DNA of 5,955 nt from Flavobacteriales bacterium. GTDB lineage: Bacteria; Bacteroidota; Bacteroidia; Flavobacteriales; BACL11. The number at the start of each line of letters is the position of its first letter. Within the stretch, counting starts at the first letter, position 1. Below, one piece after another: positions 1 through 5,955 of the stretch. The stretch spans positions 5,294-11,248 of the forward strand of contig PBQB01000055.1 in NCBI GenBank assembly GCA_002724895.1, in the 5' to 3' direction. The notes under the pieces were generated by a model that worked only from the letters and a program-made list of their open reading frames with translations, was not told the DNA's origin and ran no database searches. Position numbers and translations under genes: made by a program.

Positions 1-1380
1 GAAAGAGAGATTTTAAATGCGCTTAGAGAAGCAACAATTTCTGGTAAAGTCGTACCAATGATGTGTGGATCTGCATTTAAAAATAAGGGAGTTCAATCAA
101 TGTTAGATATGGTGATGGAGATATTACCATCTCCATTAGATGTAGAGGCTATTGAAGGTAAAAATCCTGAAACTGATAATGAAGAAAGTCGAAAACCTTC
201 TGTAAACGAGCCTTTTTCAGCTTTAGCATTTAAAATAGCAACTGATCCTTATGTCGGTAGATTATGTTTTACTAGAGCCTATTCAGGAAGTTTAGAACAA
301 GGAAGTTTTGTTCACAATTCCAGAACAGGAAATAAAGAAAGGATTTCAAGAATTTATCAAATGCATTCTAATAAACAAAATCAAATAGATAGGCTAGATG
401 CGGGTGATATTGCTGCTTTGGTTGGATTTAAAGATATAAGAACAGGCGATACATTATGTGATATGAAATCTCCAATTGTATTAGAATCTATGGATTTTCC
501 AGATCCAGTTATTGGTATTGCAGTTGAACCAAAAACTCAAAAAGACTTAGATAAGTTAGGAGTAGCGTTAGGAAAACTTGCTGAAGAAGATCCAACATTT
601 ACTGTTAAAACTGATGAGGATTCTGGTCAAACAATTATTTCAGGTATGGGAGAATTGCACCTAGATATTATTATTGATAGATTAAAAAGAGAATTTGGTG
701 TTGAATGTAATCAGGGAGCTCCTCAAGTTGCATATAAAGAAACAATTACTTCCGTTGTTGACCATAGAGAAGTATATAAAAAGCAATCAGGTGGAAGAGG
801 AAAATTTGCTGATATAAAATTTGAATTATCTCCTGTAGATGAAGATTTTAAAGAAGAAGGGTTACAATTTATTAATGAGATTAAGGGTGGAAATATTCCA
901 AAAGAATTTATTCCTTCTGTTGAAAAAGGTTTTAGCATGGCAATGAATAATGGACCTTTAGCTGGATTTCCTCTTAATTCTATGAAAGTTAGACTTTATG
1001 ACGGTTCTTATCATGATGTTGATTCTGATCAGCTTTCATTTGAATTATGTGCTCAAATAGCATTTAAGCAAGCTGCTCAATCCGCTTCACCTAAAATTTT
1101 AGAGCCAATAATGAAGTTGACAGTAATTACTCCAGAAGAAAACATGGGTGATGTTATTGGTGATTTAAATAGAAGAAGAGGTCAAGTTGAGGGTATGGAT
1201 GATAAAGGAGGAGCAAAAGTTGTAAATGCTAAGGTTCCTCTTTCTGAAATGTTTGGTTATATTACAGATTTAAGAACCATAACTTCTGGAAGGGCAACTT
1301 CAACAATGGAATTTTATGCTTTTGAAGAAGCGCCGAAAAATATTTCTGAAGAAGTAATTAAACAAATAAAAGGAGAATAA
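1..1380 (+). CDS. fusA: Elongation factor G, 3' part (5' end outside window)
   Basis: EF-G is the cytoplasmic GTPase that drives translocation of tRNA and mRNA and, with the recycling factor, splits spent ribosomes. The frame is open from base 1, so the Met codons at 55-60 are internal; 459 residues are present. The conserved domain IV histidine (His338 here, in [10 protein letters not shown]) corresponds to E. coli His583, which implies about 245 residues are missing from a protein of about 705. Visible parts in order: the G5 motif GSAFKNKG (residues 23-30), the end of the GTPase domain; domain II from about 72; domain III with GMGELHLDI (215-223); domain IV with the SGGRGKF loop (263-269) and the tip histidine; domain V from about 370 with [10 protein letters not shown]. 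In domain [14 protein letters not shown] keeps the His and Arg linked to fusidic acid sensitivity in S. aureus (457, 464) but has Ile where that protein has Leu461. rpsJ follows after 13 bases. Identification is near certain. Confidence 0.98.
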   Translation, partial: EREILNALREATISGKVVPMMCGSAFKNKGVQSMLDMVMEILPSPLDVEAIEGKNPETDNEESRKPSVNEPFSALAFKIATDPYVGRLCFTRAYSGSLEQGSFVHNSRTGNKERISRIYQMHSNKQNQIDRLDAGDIAALVGFKDIRTGDTLCDMKSPIVLESMDFPDPVIGIAVEPKTQKDLDKLGVALGKLAEEDPTFTVKTDEDSGQTIISGMGELHLDIIIDRLKREFGVECNQGAPQVAYKETITSVVDHREVYKKQSGGRGKFADIKFELSPVDEDFKEEGLQFINEIKGGNIPKEFIPSVEKGFSMAMNNGPLAGFPLNSMKVRLYDGSYHDVDSDQLSFELCAQIAFKQAAQSASPKILEPIMKLTVITPEENMGDVIGDLNRRRGQVEGMDDKGGAKVVNAKVPLSEMFGYITDLRTITSGRATSTMEFYAFEEAPKNISEEVIKQIKGE

Positions 1381-1393
1381 ATATATCTTAATT

Positions 1394-1702
1394 ATGGCAC
1401 AGAAAGTAAGAATAAAATTAAAATCTTTTGATCACACATTGGTTGATCAATCTGCTGAAAAGATTGTTAAAACTGTAAAAAGCTCAGGCGCTATAGTTAG
1501 TGGCCCAATACCCTTGCCAACTCATAAGAGAATTTATACTGTTTTAAGGTCTCCTCATGTTAATAAACAAGCAAGAGAGCAGTTTCAACTAGCTAACCAT
1601 AAAAGATTGATGGATATTTATAGTTCTTCTTCTAAAACTATAGATGCATTGATGAAATTAGAGCTTCCAAGTGGAGTTCATGTAGAAATTAAAGTAATTT
1701 AA
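1394..1702 (+). CDS. rpsJ: 30S ribosomal protein S10 (uS10)
   Basis: S10 is a 30S head protein of the late-assembling group; in some bacteria it also joins the transcription elongation/antitermination complex with NusB. At 102 residues it has the usual family length. The family signature is clear: SGPIPLPT at 36-43, followed by [21 protein letters not shown] up to about residue 64. The C-terminal part ([18 protein letters not shown]) is typical. The ATG at 1394 gives [14 protein letters not shown], the standard S10 N-terminus, so the start is secure even though the upstream bases (AATATATCTTAATT) contain no Shine-Dalgarno site. It heads the S10 gene cluster but lies only 13 bases after fusA, with no room for a promoter or for the long S10 leader known in E. 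coli. Transcription from upstream is inferred. Confidence 0.98.
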   Translation: MAQKVRIKLKSFDHTLVDQSAEKIVKTVKSSGAIVSGPIPLPTHKRIYTVLRSPHVNKQAREQFQLANHKRLMDIYSSSSKTIDALMKLELPSGVHVEIKVI

Positions 1703-1714
1703 AAATTAAGTAAG

Positions 1715-2332
1715 ATGCCTGGTTTGATTGGAAAAAAAATTGGAATGACATCAATCTTCAGTGAAGAAGGTAAAAATATTCCTTGTACGATTTTAGAAGT
1801 AGGACCGTGTATGGTTACTCAAATTAAATCTGAGGAAAAAGATGGTTATAGTGCGGTACAGTTAGGTTATTTGGAACAAAAAGAATCACGTGTTTCCAAA
1901 TCGTTAAAAGGACATTTTTCAAAAGCAAAAACAGCTCCTTTGAAAAAATTAATTGAGTTCTCATACAATGATGAAAAATTAAACTTAGGAGATCAAATTA
2001 ATGTAGATTTATTCAAAGAAGGTGAATTTGTAACAATAGTAGGTGTTTCTAAAGGAAAAGGTTTTCAAGGAGTTGTTAAAAGACATAATTTTAGAGGTGT
2101 TGGAGATGCAACTCATGGACAGCATAACAGAATGAGAGCTCCTGGATCTATTGGAGCAGCTTCTTACCCAGCAAGAGTTTTTAAAGGAATGAGAATGGCT
2201 GGGCAAACTGGTAGTAATAGAGTTAAGGTTGAAAACTTAAAAATATTAAAAATAATGTCGGACAAAAATATTATTATAGTTAAGGGGGCTGTTCCTGGGG
2301 CTAGTAATTCATATATAACAATTGAGAAATAA
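1715..2332 (+). CDS. rplC: 50S ribosomal protein L3 (uL3)
   Basis: L3 binds 23S rRNA early in 50S assembly and sends a long loop toward the peptidyl transferase centre. The protein has 205 residues, normal for the family. Landmarks: N-terminal [15 protein letters not shown], which fixes the ATG at 1715; [16 protein letters not shown] at about 111-126; [13 protein letters not shown] at 135-147; [12 protein letters not shown] at 155-166; and C-terminal KGAVPGA at 190-196. In E. coli the loop reads GQNQTPG and Gln150 is methylated by PrmB; here the aligned stretch is GAASYPA with Ser at 150, a form I recognise from Bacteroidota L3, so the modification cannot occur at that position. The gene lies 12 bases after rpsJ. 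Its TAA stop overlaps the rplD ATG by one base, suggesting coupled translation. Confidence 0.98.
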   Translation: MPGLIGKKIGMTSIFSEEGKNIPCTILEVGPCMVTQIKSEEKDGYSAVQLGYLEQKESRVSKSLKGHFSKAKTAPLKKLIEFSYNDEKLNLGDQINVDLFKEGEFVTIVGVSKGKGFQGVVKRHNFRGVGDATHGQHNRMRAPGSIGAASYPARVFKGMRMAGQTGSNRVKVENLKILKIMSDKNIIIVKGAVPGASNSYITIEK

Positions 2333-2334
2333 TG
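2330..2334 (+). other. Stop-start overlap TAATG joining rplC and rplD
   Basis: The stop codon of rplC (TAA, 2330-2332) shares its last A with the start codon of rplD (ATG, 2332-2334). This is the only overlapping gene pair in the window. Such junctions often let a terminating ribosome restart on the next gene, which would keep L3 and L4 output equal; that role is inferred, not shown. No Shine-Dalgarno site lies within the usual distance upstream. Confidence 0.8.
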
Positions 2335-2955
2335 AAGTTAGATTTATTTAAATATACTGGTGAAAAAACTACAAAAAAAGTAGATCTTAGTAATGATATA
2401 TTTGCTATCTCTCCAAATGATCATGCTATTTATTTAGATGTTAAACAATATTTAGCGTCAAATAGATCAGGTACTCATAAAGCAAAAGAAAGATCAGAAA
2501 TTAAAGGAAGTAGAAGAAAATTAAGAAAACAAAAAGGAAGTGGTGCTGCCAGAGTAGGAGATATTAAAAATCCAATTTTTAGAGGTGGAGGACGCGCTTT
2601 TGGGCCTAGACCGAGAGATTATCATTTTAAGCTTAATAAAAAAGTAAAGCGTTTAGCAAGAAAATCTGCTCTCTCTTATAAAGCAAAAGAAAAAAATATT
2701 ATTGTGTTAGAAGATTTTAAATTTAAAAGTCCAAAGACTAAAAATTATCTTTCTTTTTTAGAGAAATTAGGTTTAAATGATTTTAAAACAATCTTGATAT
2801 TAAGTGAGTCTAATAAAAATTTATATTTATCTTCTAGAAATATTAAGCAATCAAGAGTAGTGTTAGCTTCTGAGTTAAATACTTATGATGTTATGAATGC
2901 TAACAAATTAATTTTAATGCATTCATCAGTTAAAGTAATAGAAGATAATTTTTAA
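2332..2955 (+). CDS. rplD: 50S ribosomal protein L4 (uL4)
   Basis: L4 is an early-assembling 50S protein whose extended loop reaches into the exit tunnel and, with L22, forms its constriction. The 207 residues fit the family. The globular N-terminus includes NDHAIYLDVKQYLASNR (29-45). The basic loop follows: GTHKAKERSEIKGSRRKLRKQKGSGAARVGD at 48-77, then RGGGRAFGPRPRDY at 84-97. KLNKKVKRLARKSALSYKA (100-118) and a less conserved C-terminal half complete it. In E. coli L4 also represses its own operon by acting on the S10 leader; no such leader exists in this window, so that circuit is not supported here. Base composition is uneven: the loop region around 2581-2640 is about 43% G+C, while 2701-2880, coding the less conserved half, is about 22% by hand count. 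This matches relaxed protein constraint rather than transfer. Confidence 0.98.
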   Translation: MKLDLFKYTGEKTTKKVDLSNDIFAISPNDHAIYLDVKQYLASNRSGTHKAKERSEIKGSRRKLRKQKGSGAARVGDIKNPIFRGGGRAFGPRPRDYHFKLNKKVKRLARKSALSYKAKEKNIIVLEDFKFKSPKTKNYLSFLEKLGLNDFKTILILSESNKNLYLSSRNIKQSRVVLASELNTYDVMNANKLILMHSSVKVIEDNF

Positions 2956-2966
2956 TTTTAGATAAT

Positions 2967-3254
2967 ATGATTATAAAAAAACCAGTTATTACTGAAAAAA
3001 TGACAGATCAAAGTGAGAAATTTAATCGTTTCGCATTTGTTGTTGATAGAAAGGCAAACAAGATAGAGATTAAAAAAGCAGTTGAAGAAATGTATGATGT
3101 TAGTGTTGTTGCTGTAAAAACTATGTTATGTATTGGTAAAAAAAGAGTAAGGGGTACAAAGTCAGGCATGATTGTTGGTAAAACATCAACTTATAAGAAA
3201 GCTATAGTAACTTTGTTGGAAGGAGATTCAATTGATTTTTACAGTAATATTTAA
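2967..3254 (+). CDS. rplW: 50S ribosomal protein L23 (uL23)
   Basis: L23 sits at the mouth of the peptide exit tunnel, where it is the main docking site for trigger factor and contacts the signal recognition particle. The protein has 95 residues, typical for the family. Landmarks: KKPVITEKM at 4-12, where Glu10 aligns with the trigger-factor-contacting Glu18 of E. coli L23; NKIEIKKAVEEMYDVSVVAV at 31-50; basic GKKRVRG at 57-63; and KKAIVTLLEGDSIDFY at 77-92. The ATG at 2967 gives MIIKKPVITEK, the expected start. The 11-base gap after rplD is AT-only apart from one G and carries no Shine-Dalgarno site. It lies between rplD and rplB, its conserved place in the S10 cluster. Confidence 0.97.
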   Translation: MIIKKPVITEKMTDQSEKFNRFAFVVDRKANKIEIKKAVEEMYDVSVVAVKTMLCIGKKRVRGTKSGMIVGKTSTYKKAIVTLLEGDSIDFYSNI

Positions 3255-3264
3255 AAATTAGAAA

Positions 3265-4089
3265 ATGGCGTTAAGAAAATTTAAACCTACAACACCTGGA
3301 CAAAGACATAAAGTGGCTATTACATTTGAAGAGATTACCAAATCAAGTCCTTTAAAGAGTTTATTGTTAAAACAAAAAAAATCTGGAGGTAGAAATGATA
3401 CTGGTAAAATGACAATTGAAAATATTGGAGGTGGACACAAGAGAAGATATAGACTTATTGATTTTAAAAGAAATAAATTCTCTATTCCAGCAAAGGTAGC
3501 TTCTATAGAATATGATCCAAATAGGACAGCAAACATTGCTTTACTAAATTATGTTGATGGTGAAAAAAGATATATGTTAGCCCCTGATGGTTTAAGTGTA
3601 GGTTCAGAAGTTATTTCTGGTAAGGGATCTCCAATTTCTGTTGGTAATGCATTACCTTTAAGTGAACTTCCTTTAGGTACAATTATTCATAATATTGAGC
3701 TAAAGCCAGGTCAAGGAGGTATTTTAGTTAGAAGTGCTGGTGCATATGCTCAGTTAATGGCTAGAGATGGAAAGTATGCAACTGTCAAGTTAGCTTCAGG
3801 TGAAATTAGAAGGATTTTAGTTACATGTCTAGCAACTATTGGGTCAGTTTCTAATCAACAACATCAGTTACAGATTTCAGGTAAAGCAGGAAGAAGTCGT
3901 TGGAAAGGAAGAAGACCTAATGTTCGAGCAACAGTAAAAAATCCTGTTGATCATCCAATGGGTGGTGGTGAAGGAAAACATTCAGGAGGTTTACCAAGAA
4001 ACAAAAATGGAGTGCCTGCAAAAGGTTTTAAAACGAGAAATAAGAAGAAGCACTCAAATAAATATATTATTGAAAGAAGAAAAAAATAA
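3265..4089 (+). CDS. rplB: 50S ribosomal protein L2 (uL2)
   Basis: L2 is one of the most conserved 50S proteins; it binds 23S rRNA, bridges the subunits and is needed for subunit joining and peptidyl transfer. Its 274 residues match the family (E. coli 273). Landmarks: [11 protein letters not shown] (5-15); [11 protein letters not shown] (40-50); [15 protein letters not shown] (55-69); [14 protein letters not shown] (83-96); the [12 protein letters not shown] region (148-159); [13 protein letters not shown] (207-219); and [12 protein letters not shown] (226-237). His230 corresponds to the functionally important His229 of E. coli L2 (numbered without Met). The second His of the usual HPH motif is Met here, a form I recognise from Bacteroidota. 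The basic tail ends IIERRKK. The ATG at 3265 is 10 bases after rplW and lacks a Shine-Dalgarno site. The start gives [12 protein letters not shown], as expected. Confidence 0.99.
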   Translation: MALRKFKPTTPGQRHKVAITFEEITKSSPLKSLLLKQKKSGGRNDTGKMTIENIGGGHKRRYRLIDFKRNKFSIPAKVASIEYDPNRTANIALLNYVDGEKRYMLAPDGLSVGSEVISGKGSPISVGNALPLSELPLGTIIHNIELKPGQGGILVRSAGAYAQLMARDGKYATVKLASGEIRRILVTCLATIGSVSNQQHQLQISGKAGRSRWKGRRPNVRATVKNPVDHPMGGGEGKHSGGLPRNKNGVPAKGFKTRNKKKHSNKYIIERRKK

Positions 4090-4092
4090 ATT

Positions 4093-4362
4093 ATGTCTAG
4101 ATCGTTAAAAAAAGGACCCTTTATCCATTATAAGTTACAGAAAAAAGTTGATGCAATGAATGAATCTGGTAAAAATACTGTAATTAAAACATGGTCAAGA
4201 TCTTCAATGATTTCGCCAGATTTTGTTGGAAAAACTTTTGCTGTTCATAATGGAAGACAATTTATTCCTGTATTTGTTACAGAAAATATGGTTGGTCATA
4301 AGTTAGGAGAATTTTCTCCTACAAGAACATATAGAGGTCATGGTAGTAATAGAAAAAAATAA
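4093..4362 (+). CDS. rpsS: 30S ribosomal protein S19 (uS19)
   Basis: S19 is a late-assembling 30S head protein that pairs with S13 near the A site and contacts the 50S through intersubunit bridges. The 89 residues fit the family. The start [10 protein letters not shown] is diagnostic and fixes the ATG at 4093. [23 protein letters not shown] spans 32-54, and the family signature [25 protein letters not shown] spans 53-77, with TRTYRGHG following at 77-84. Only 3 bases separate it from the rplB stop, so translation probably depends on ribosomes arriving from rplB; that is inference. The upstream bases are A/T only. Confidence 0.98.
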   Translation: MSRSLKKGPFIHYKLQKKVDAMNESGKNTVIKTWSRSSMISPDFVGKTFAVHNGRQFIPVFVTENMVGHKLGEFSPTRTYRGHGSNRKK

Positions 4363-4366
4363 TTAA

Positions 4367-4774
4367 ATGGGAGCAAGAAAAAGAATAAAAGCAGATGAAA
4401 TTAAAAAAGCAAAAAAGAATATTGCTTTTGCTAAATTGAATAATTGTCCTACATCTCCTAGAAAAATGAGATTGATTGCTGATTTAATAAGAGGTATGGA
4501 TGTAGAAAAAGCTTTAGCGGAGCTAAAATTTAATCCAAAGGAGGCGTCAAACAGAATGGAGAAATTATTATTGTCTGCATTAGCTAATTGGGAAGTAAAG
4601 AATGAAGGGAAAAATATTGATCAAGAAAAATTGTTTGTTTCTGAAGTTAGAGTTGACGGTGGGAGGATGCTTAAAAGAATTCAGCCTGCTCCTCAGGGAA
4701 GAGCACACAGAATTAGAAAGCGTTCTAATCATGTTACTTTAACGGTAGATAGTAGAAAAAATACAAAAGAATAA
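4367..4774 (+). CDS. rplV: 50S ribosomal protein L22 (uL22)
   Basis: L22 binds several 23S rRNA domains, and its long beta-hairpin lines the exit tunnel opposite L4, near where macrolides bind. At 135 residues it is somewhat longer than E. coli L22 (110), as is usual in Bacteroidota. The extra N-terminal segment [17 protein letters not shown] is a form I recognise from that phylum, which supports the ATG at 4367. [23 protein letters not shown] (21-43) is the core rRNA-binding segment and [11 protein letters not shown] (66-76) a conserved helix. The hairpin runs about 98-118 ([21 protein letters not shown]), followed by [10 protein letters not shown]. Four bases separate it from rpsS and one base from rpsC. 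A perfect AAAGGAGG at 4537-4544 lies before an in-frame internal ATG (4556); this is probably chance, because it encodes part of the protein's own sequence (PKEAS). Confidence 0.97.
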   Translation: MGARKRIKADEIKKAKKNIAFAKLNNCPTSPRKMRLIADLIRGMDVEKALAELKFNPKEASNRMEKLLLSALANWEVKNEGKNIDQEKLFVSEVRVDGGRMLKRIQPAPQGRAHRIRKRSNHVTLTVDSRKNTKE

Positions 4775-4775
4775 T

Positions 4776-5477
4776 ATGGGACAAAAAACAAATCCAATAG
4801 GTAATAGATTAGGAATCATTAGAGGCTGGGATTCTAACTGGTATGGAGGTGATAATTTTGGTGAAAAATTAGCTGAAGATGCCGGAATAAGAAAATATCT
4901 TAAGGTTAGACTTTCAAAAGCTAGTGTTTCTAGAATTGCAATTGAAAGAACTTTAAAATTAGTAACTATTACAATTCATACTGCAAGACCTGGAATCATT
5001 ATAGGTAAAGGAGGGCAAGAAGTAGAGACTTTAAAACAAGAGATAAAAAAAATTACTAATAAAGATATTCAAATAAATATTTATGAAGTTAAAAGACCTG
5101 AATTAGAATCTACATTGGTTGCAGATAGTATTGCTAGGCAAGTTGAAGGAAGAATATCTTATAAAAGAGCTACTAAAATGGCAATAGCTTCCACAATGAG
5201 AATGGGTGCGGAGGGTATTAAAGTACAAGTTTCTGGAAGATTAAATGGTGCAGAGATGGCAAGGTCAGAAATGTATAAAGATGGAAGAACTCCTTTACAT
5301 ACATTTAGAGCAGATATTGATTATGCACTATCTGAAGCGTTGACACAATATGGTCTTATTGGAATAAAAGTGTGGATTTGTAGAGGAGAAGTTTATGGTA
5401 AAAGAGATCTTATGTTACATTTTAAAAGTCAAAAAGGGAAGGCTTCAAATAAGCCTTCTAATAATAGAAGAAAGTAG
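4776..5477 (+). CDS. rpsC: 30S ribosomal protein S3 (uS3)
   Basis: S3 lies in the 30S head at the mRNA entry channel and takes part in the ribosome's mRNA helicase activity. The 233 residues equal the E. coli family length. [20 protein letters not shown] fixes the ATG at 4776. The type II KH domain carries its GXXG loop as GKGG (77-80) within [22 protein letters not shown] (129-134) aligns with the E. coli helicase residues Arg131, Arg132 and Lys135, with Lys130 replacing the first Arg. [22 protein letters not shown] (144-165) and [14 protein letters not shown] (171-184) are typical of the C-terminal domain. The last 14 residues are a basic, Asn/Lys-rich tail whose codons contain a perfect inverted repeat (5438-5458). 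It starts one base after rplV. It is the only gene here ending in TAG, and the largest gap of the window (21 bases) follows it. Confidence 0.98.
   Translation: MGQKTNPIGNRLGIIRGWDSNWYGGDNFGEKLAEDAGIRKYLKVRLSKASVSRIAIERTLKLVTITIHTARPGIIIGKGGQEVETLKQEIKKITNKDIQINIYEVKRPELESTLVADSIARQVEGRISYKRATKMAIASTMRMGAEGIKVQVSGRLNGAEMARSEMYKDGRTPLHTFRADIDYALSEALTQYGLIGIKVWICRGEVYGKRDLMLHFKSQKGKASNKPSNNRRK
5438..5458 (+). repeat. Inverted repeat (8-bp stem, 5-base loop) in rpsC 3' end
   Basis: GAAGGCTT (5438-5445) and AAGCCTTC (5451-5458) are exact reverse complements around the loop CAAAT. In mRNA a ninth G-U pair (5437 with 5459) is possible. The repeat lies in codons 221-228 of rpsC, ending 17 bases before its TAG stop. 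On the + strand no T-run follows, so it is not a standard intrinsic terminator for the operon. On the - strand the stem would be followed by CCTTTTTGACTTTT, which is weakly terminator-like. It could act as an mRNA hairpin affecting stability, processing or initiation of rplP, or it could be a by-product of the codons used for the tail. Confidence 0.6.
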
Positions 5478-5498
5478 ATAGAAAAAATTATTTAAAAC

Positions 5499-5918
5499 AT
5501 GTTACAACCAAAGAAAACAAAATTTAGAAGGATGCAAAAAGGTAGGATGAAAGGAAATTCCCAAAGGGGAAATAGAATATCTTTTGGTTCTTACGGAATT
5601 AAGGCACTTGATGAATGTTGGATGACCGCTCGTCAGATTGAAGCTGCTCGTATTGCTGTTACTAGATTCATGAAAAGACAGGGTCAAGTTTGGATTAGGG
5701 TATTTCCAGATAAACCAGTTACTAAAAAGCCTGCTGAGGTTAGAATGGGTAAAGGAAAAGGAGCTCCAGAGTACTGGGCTGCTACAGTTAGTCCTGGGAG
5801 AATAATTTTTGAGGTTGATGGAGTTGATCTTGAAGTTGCTAGAGAAGCACTCAGGTTAGCAGCACAAAAGTTACCAATTAAAACAAAATTTATAATTAGA
5901 AGAGATTTACAGACATAA
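5499..5918 (+). CDS. rplP: 50S ribosomal protein L16 (uL16)
   Basis: L16 is a late-assembling 50S protein that organises the A-site tRNA-binding region beside the peptidyl transferase centre. The 139 residues match the family (E. coli 136). [16 protein letters not shown] is the diagnostic start and supports the ATG at 5499. [20 protein letters not shown] covers 43-62. Both family signatures are present: [12 protein letters not shown] (59-70) and [12 protein letters not shown] (82-93). Arg82 aligns with E. coli Arg81, which is hydroxylated there by YcfD; whether this organism has such an enzyme cannot be told from the window. The C-terminal [19 protein letters not shown] (114-132) is typical. 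The upstream gap of 21 bases is AT-rich (AAAAAATTATTTAAAAC before the ATG) and has no Shine-Dalgarno site. Confidence 0.98.
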   Translation: MLQPKKTKFRRMQKGRMKGNSQRGNRISFGSYGIKALDECWMTARQIEAARIAVTRFMKRQGQVWIRVFPDKPVTKKPAEVRMGKGKGAPEYWAATVSPGRIIFEVDGVDLEVAREALRLAAQKLPIKTKFIIRRDLQT

Positions 5919-5930
5919 ATTGTTAAATAA

Positions 5931-5955
5931 ATGAAATCAAAAGAATTAGTAGATA
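5931..5955 (+). CDS. rpmC: 50S ribosomal protein L29 (uL29), first 8 codons (3' end outside window)
   Basis: Only an ATG and seven further codons (MKSKELVD) lie inside the window. The call rests mainly on position: in bacterial S10 clusters rplP is followed by rpmC, and the gap of 12 bases fits this operon. The residues also suit the short, charged, helical N-terminus of L29, which usually reads M-K-x-x-E-[IL] or close to it. L29 is a small (about 65 residue) 50S protein beside L23 at the exit tunnel. The frame is open to the end of the window. Eight residues are too few to identify it by sequence alone. Confidence 0.8.

Noticed and set aside
723..938. Open frame of 71 codons on the - strand
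   Set aside because: Lies wholly inside fusA, whose protein is conserved throughout; the reverse-frame product resembles nothing and is a shadow.
1368..1375. AAAAGGAG as a Shine-Dalgarno site for rpsJ
   Set aside because: It encodes the last residues of EF-G (KGE) and leaves 18 bases to the rpsJ ATG, too far for normal pairing.
1428..1450. Inverted repeat TTGATCA / TGATCAA near the start of rpsJ
   Set aside because: Seven pairs, mostly A-T, with a 9-base loop, inside conserved S10 codons; too weak to call as a regulatory structure.
2009..2206. Open frame of 65 codons on the - strand
   Set aside because: Fully inside rplC in its conserved core; a Ser/Asn-rich product typical of reverse-frame noise.
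2285..2302. Direct repeat GGGGCT (two copies, 12 bases apart) at the end of rplC
   Set aside because: Both copies encode Gly-Ala in the conserved KGAVPGA segment of L3, so protein sequence explains it.
2701..2880. Very AT-rich stretch (about 22% G+C) as a possible inserted segment
   Set aside because: It codes for the normal, less conserved half of L4 in an unbroken frame; composition follows weak protein constraint, not insertion.
3258..3536. Open frame of 92 codons on the - strand with hydrophobic stretches
   Set aside because: Opposite the conserved start of rplB; the hydrophobic look comes from reading Lys/Arg/Glu codons backwards. No sign of its own start region.
5558..5571. Small hairpin TTCCC / GGGAA early in rplP
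   Set aside because: Only a 5-bp stem, inside codons of the L16 N-terminus; no T-run and no conservation evidence.
5502..5687. Open frame of 61 codons on the - strand
   Set aside because: Opposite the conserved N-terminal half of rplP; shadow frame.

Overview
The window is part of a bacterial chromosome, from an AT-rich member of the Bacteroidota (roughly one third G+C by eye, not computed). Three things support this. The gene order fusA-rpsJ-rplC-rplD-rplW-rplB-rpsS-rplV-rpsC-rplP-rpmC has no tuf gene between fusA and rpsJ. Several proteins carry residues I recognise from Bacteroidota ribosomal proteins: HPMGGGEG in L2, [12 protein letters not shown] in L3, an MGARKR start in L22 and [10 protein letters not shown] in S3. 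None of the ten start codons seen has a Shine-Dalgarno sequence at a normal distance. The reading resembles flavobacteria, but genus or family cannot be settled from this stretch.

Layout: the window opens inside fusA (elongation factor G, last 459 residues), and all genes read on the + strand. After 13 bases comes the S10 operon: rpsJ (S10), rplC (L3), rplD (L4), rplW (L23), rplB (L2), rpsS (S19), rplV (L22), rpsC (S3) and rplP (L16). The first 25 bases of what is almost certainly rpmC (L29) end the window. Coding density is extreme: gaps run from a 1-base overlap (rplC/rplD) to 21 bases (rpsC-rplP). No gene-free stretch exceeds 21 bases, and no promoter, tRNA, mobile element or CRISPR array is visible.

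How the genes work together: EF-G moves tRNA and mRNA through the ribosome after each peptide bond. The other genes encode structural proteins of the 30S subunit (S10, S19, S3) and the 50S subunit (L3, L4, L23, L2, L22, L16, L29). L2, L3 and L16 lie near the peptidyl transferase centre, L4 and L22 line the exit tunnel, and L23 and L29 surround its mouth. Close packing implies one polycistronic mRNA and coordinated expression. The lack of a leader before rpsJ suggests that the str-type genes (fusA) and the S10 genes are transcribed together here.

No novel system was found; this is a core housekeeping operon. The points most worth a second look are a perfect 8-bp inverted repeat in the last codons of rpsC, the absence of Shine-Dalgarno sites before genes despite four perfect SD-like 8-mers inside genes, the leaderless fusA-rpsJ junction, and lineage-type substitutions at functionally studied positions in L3 and L2.
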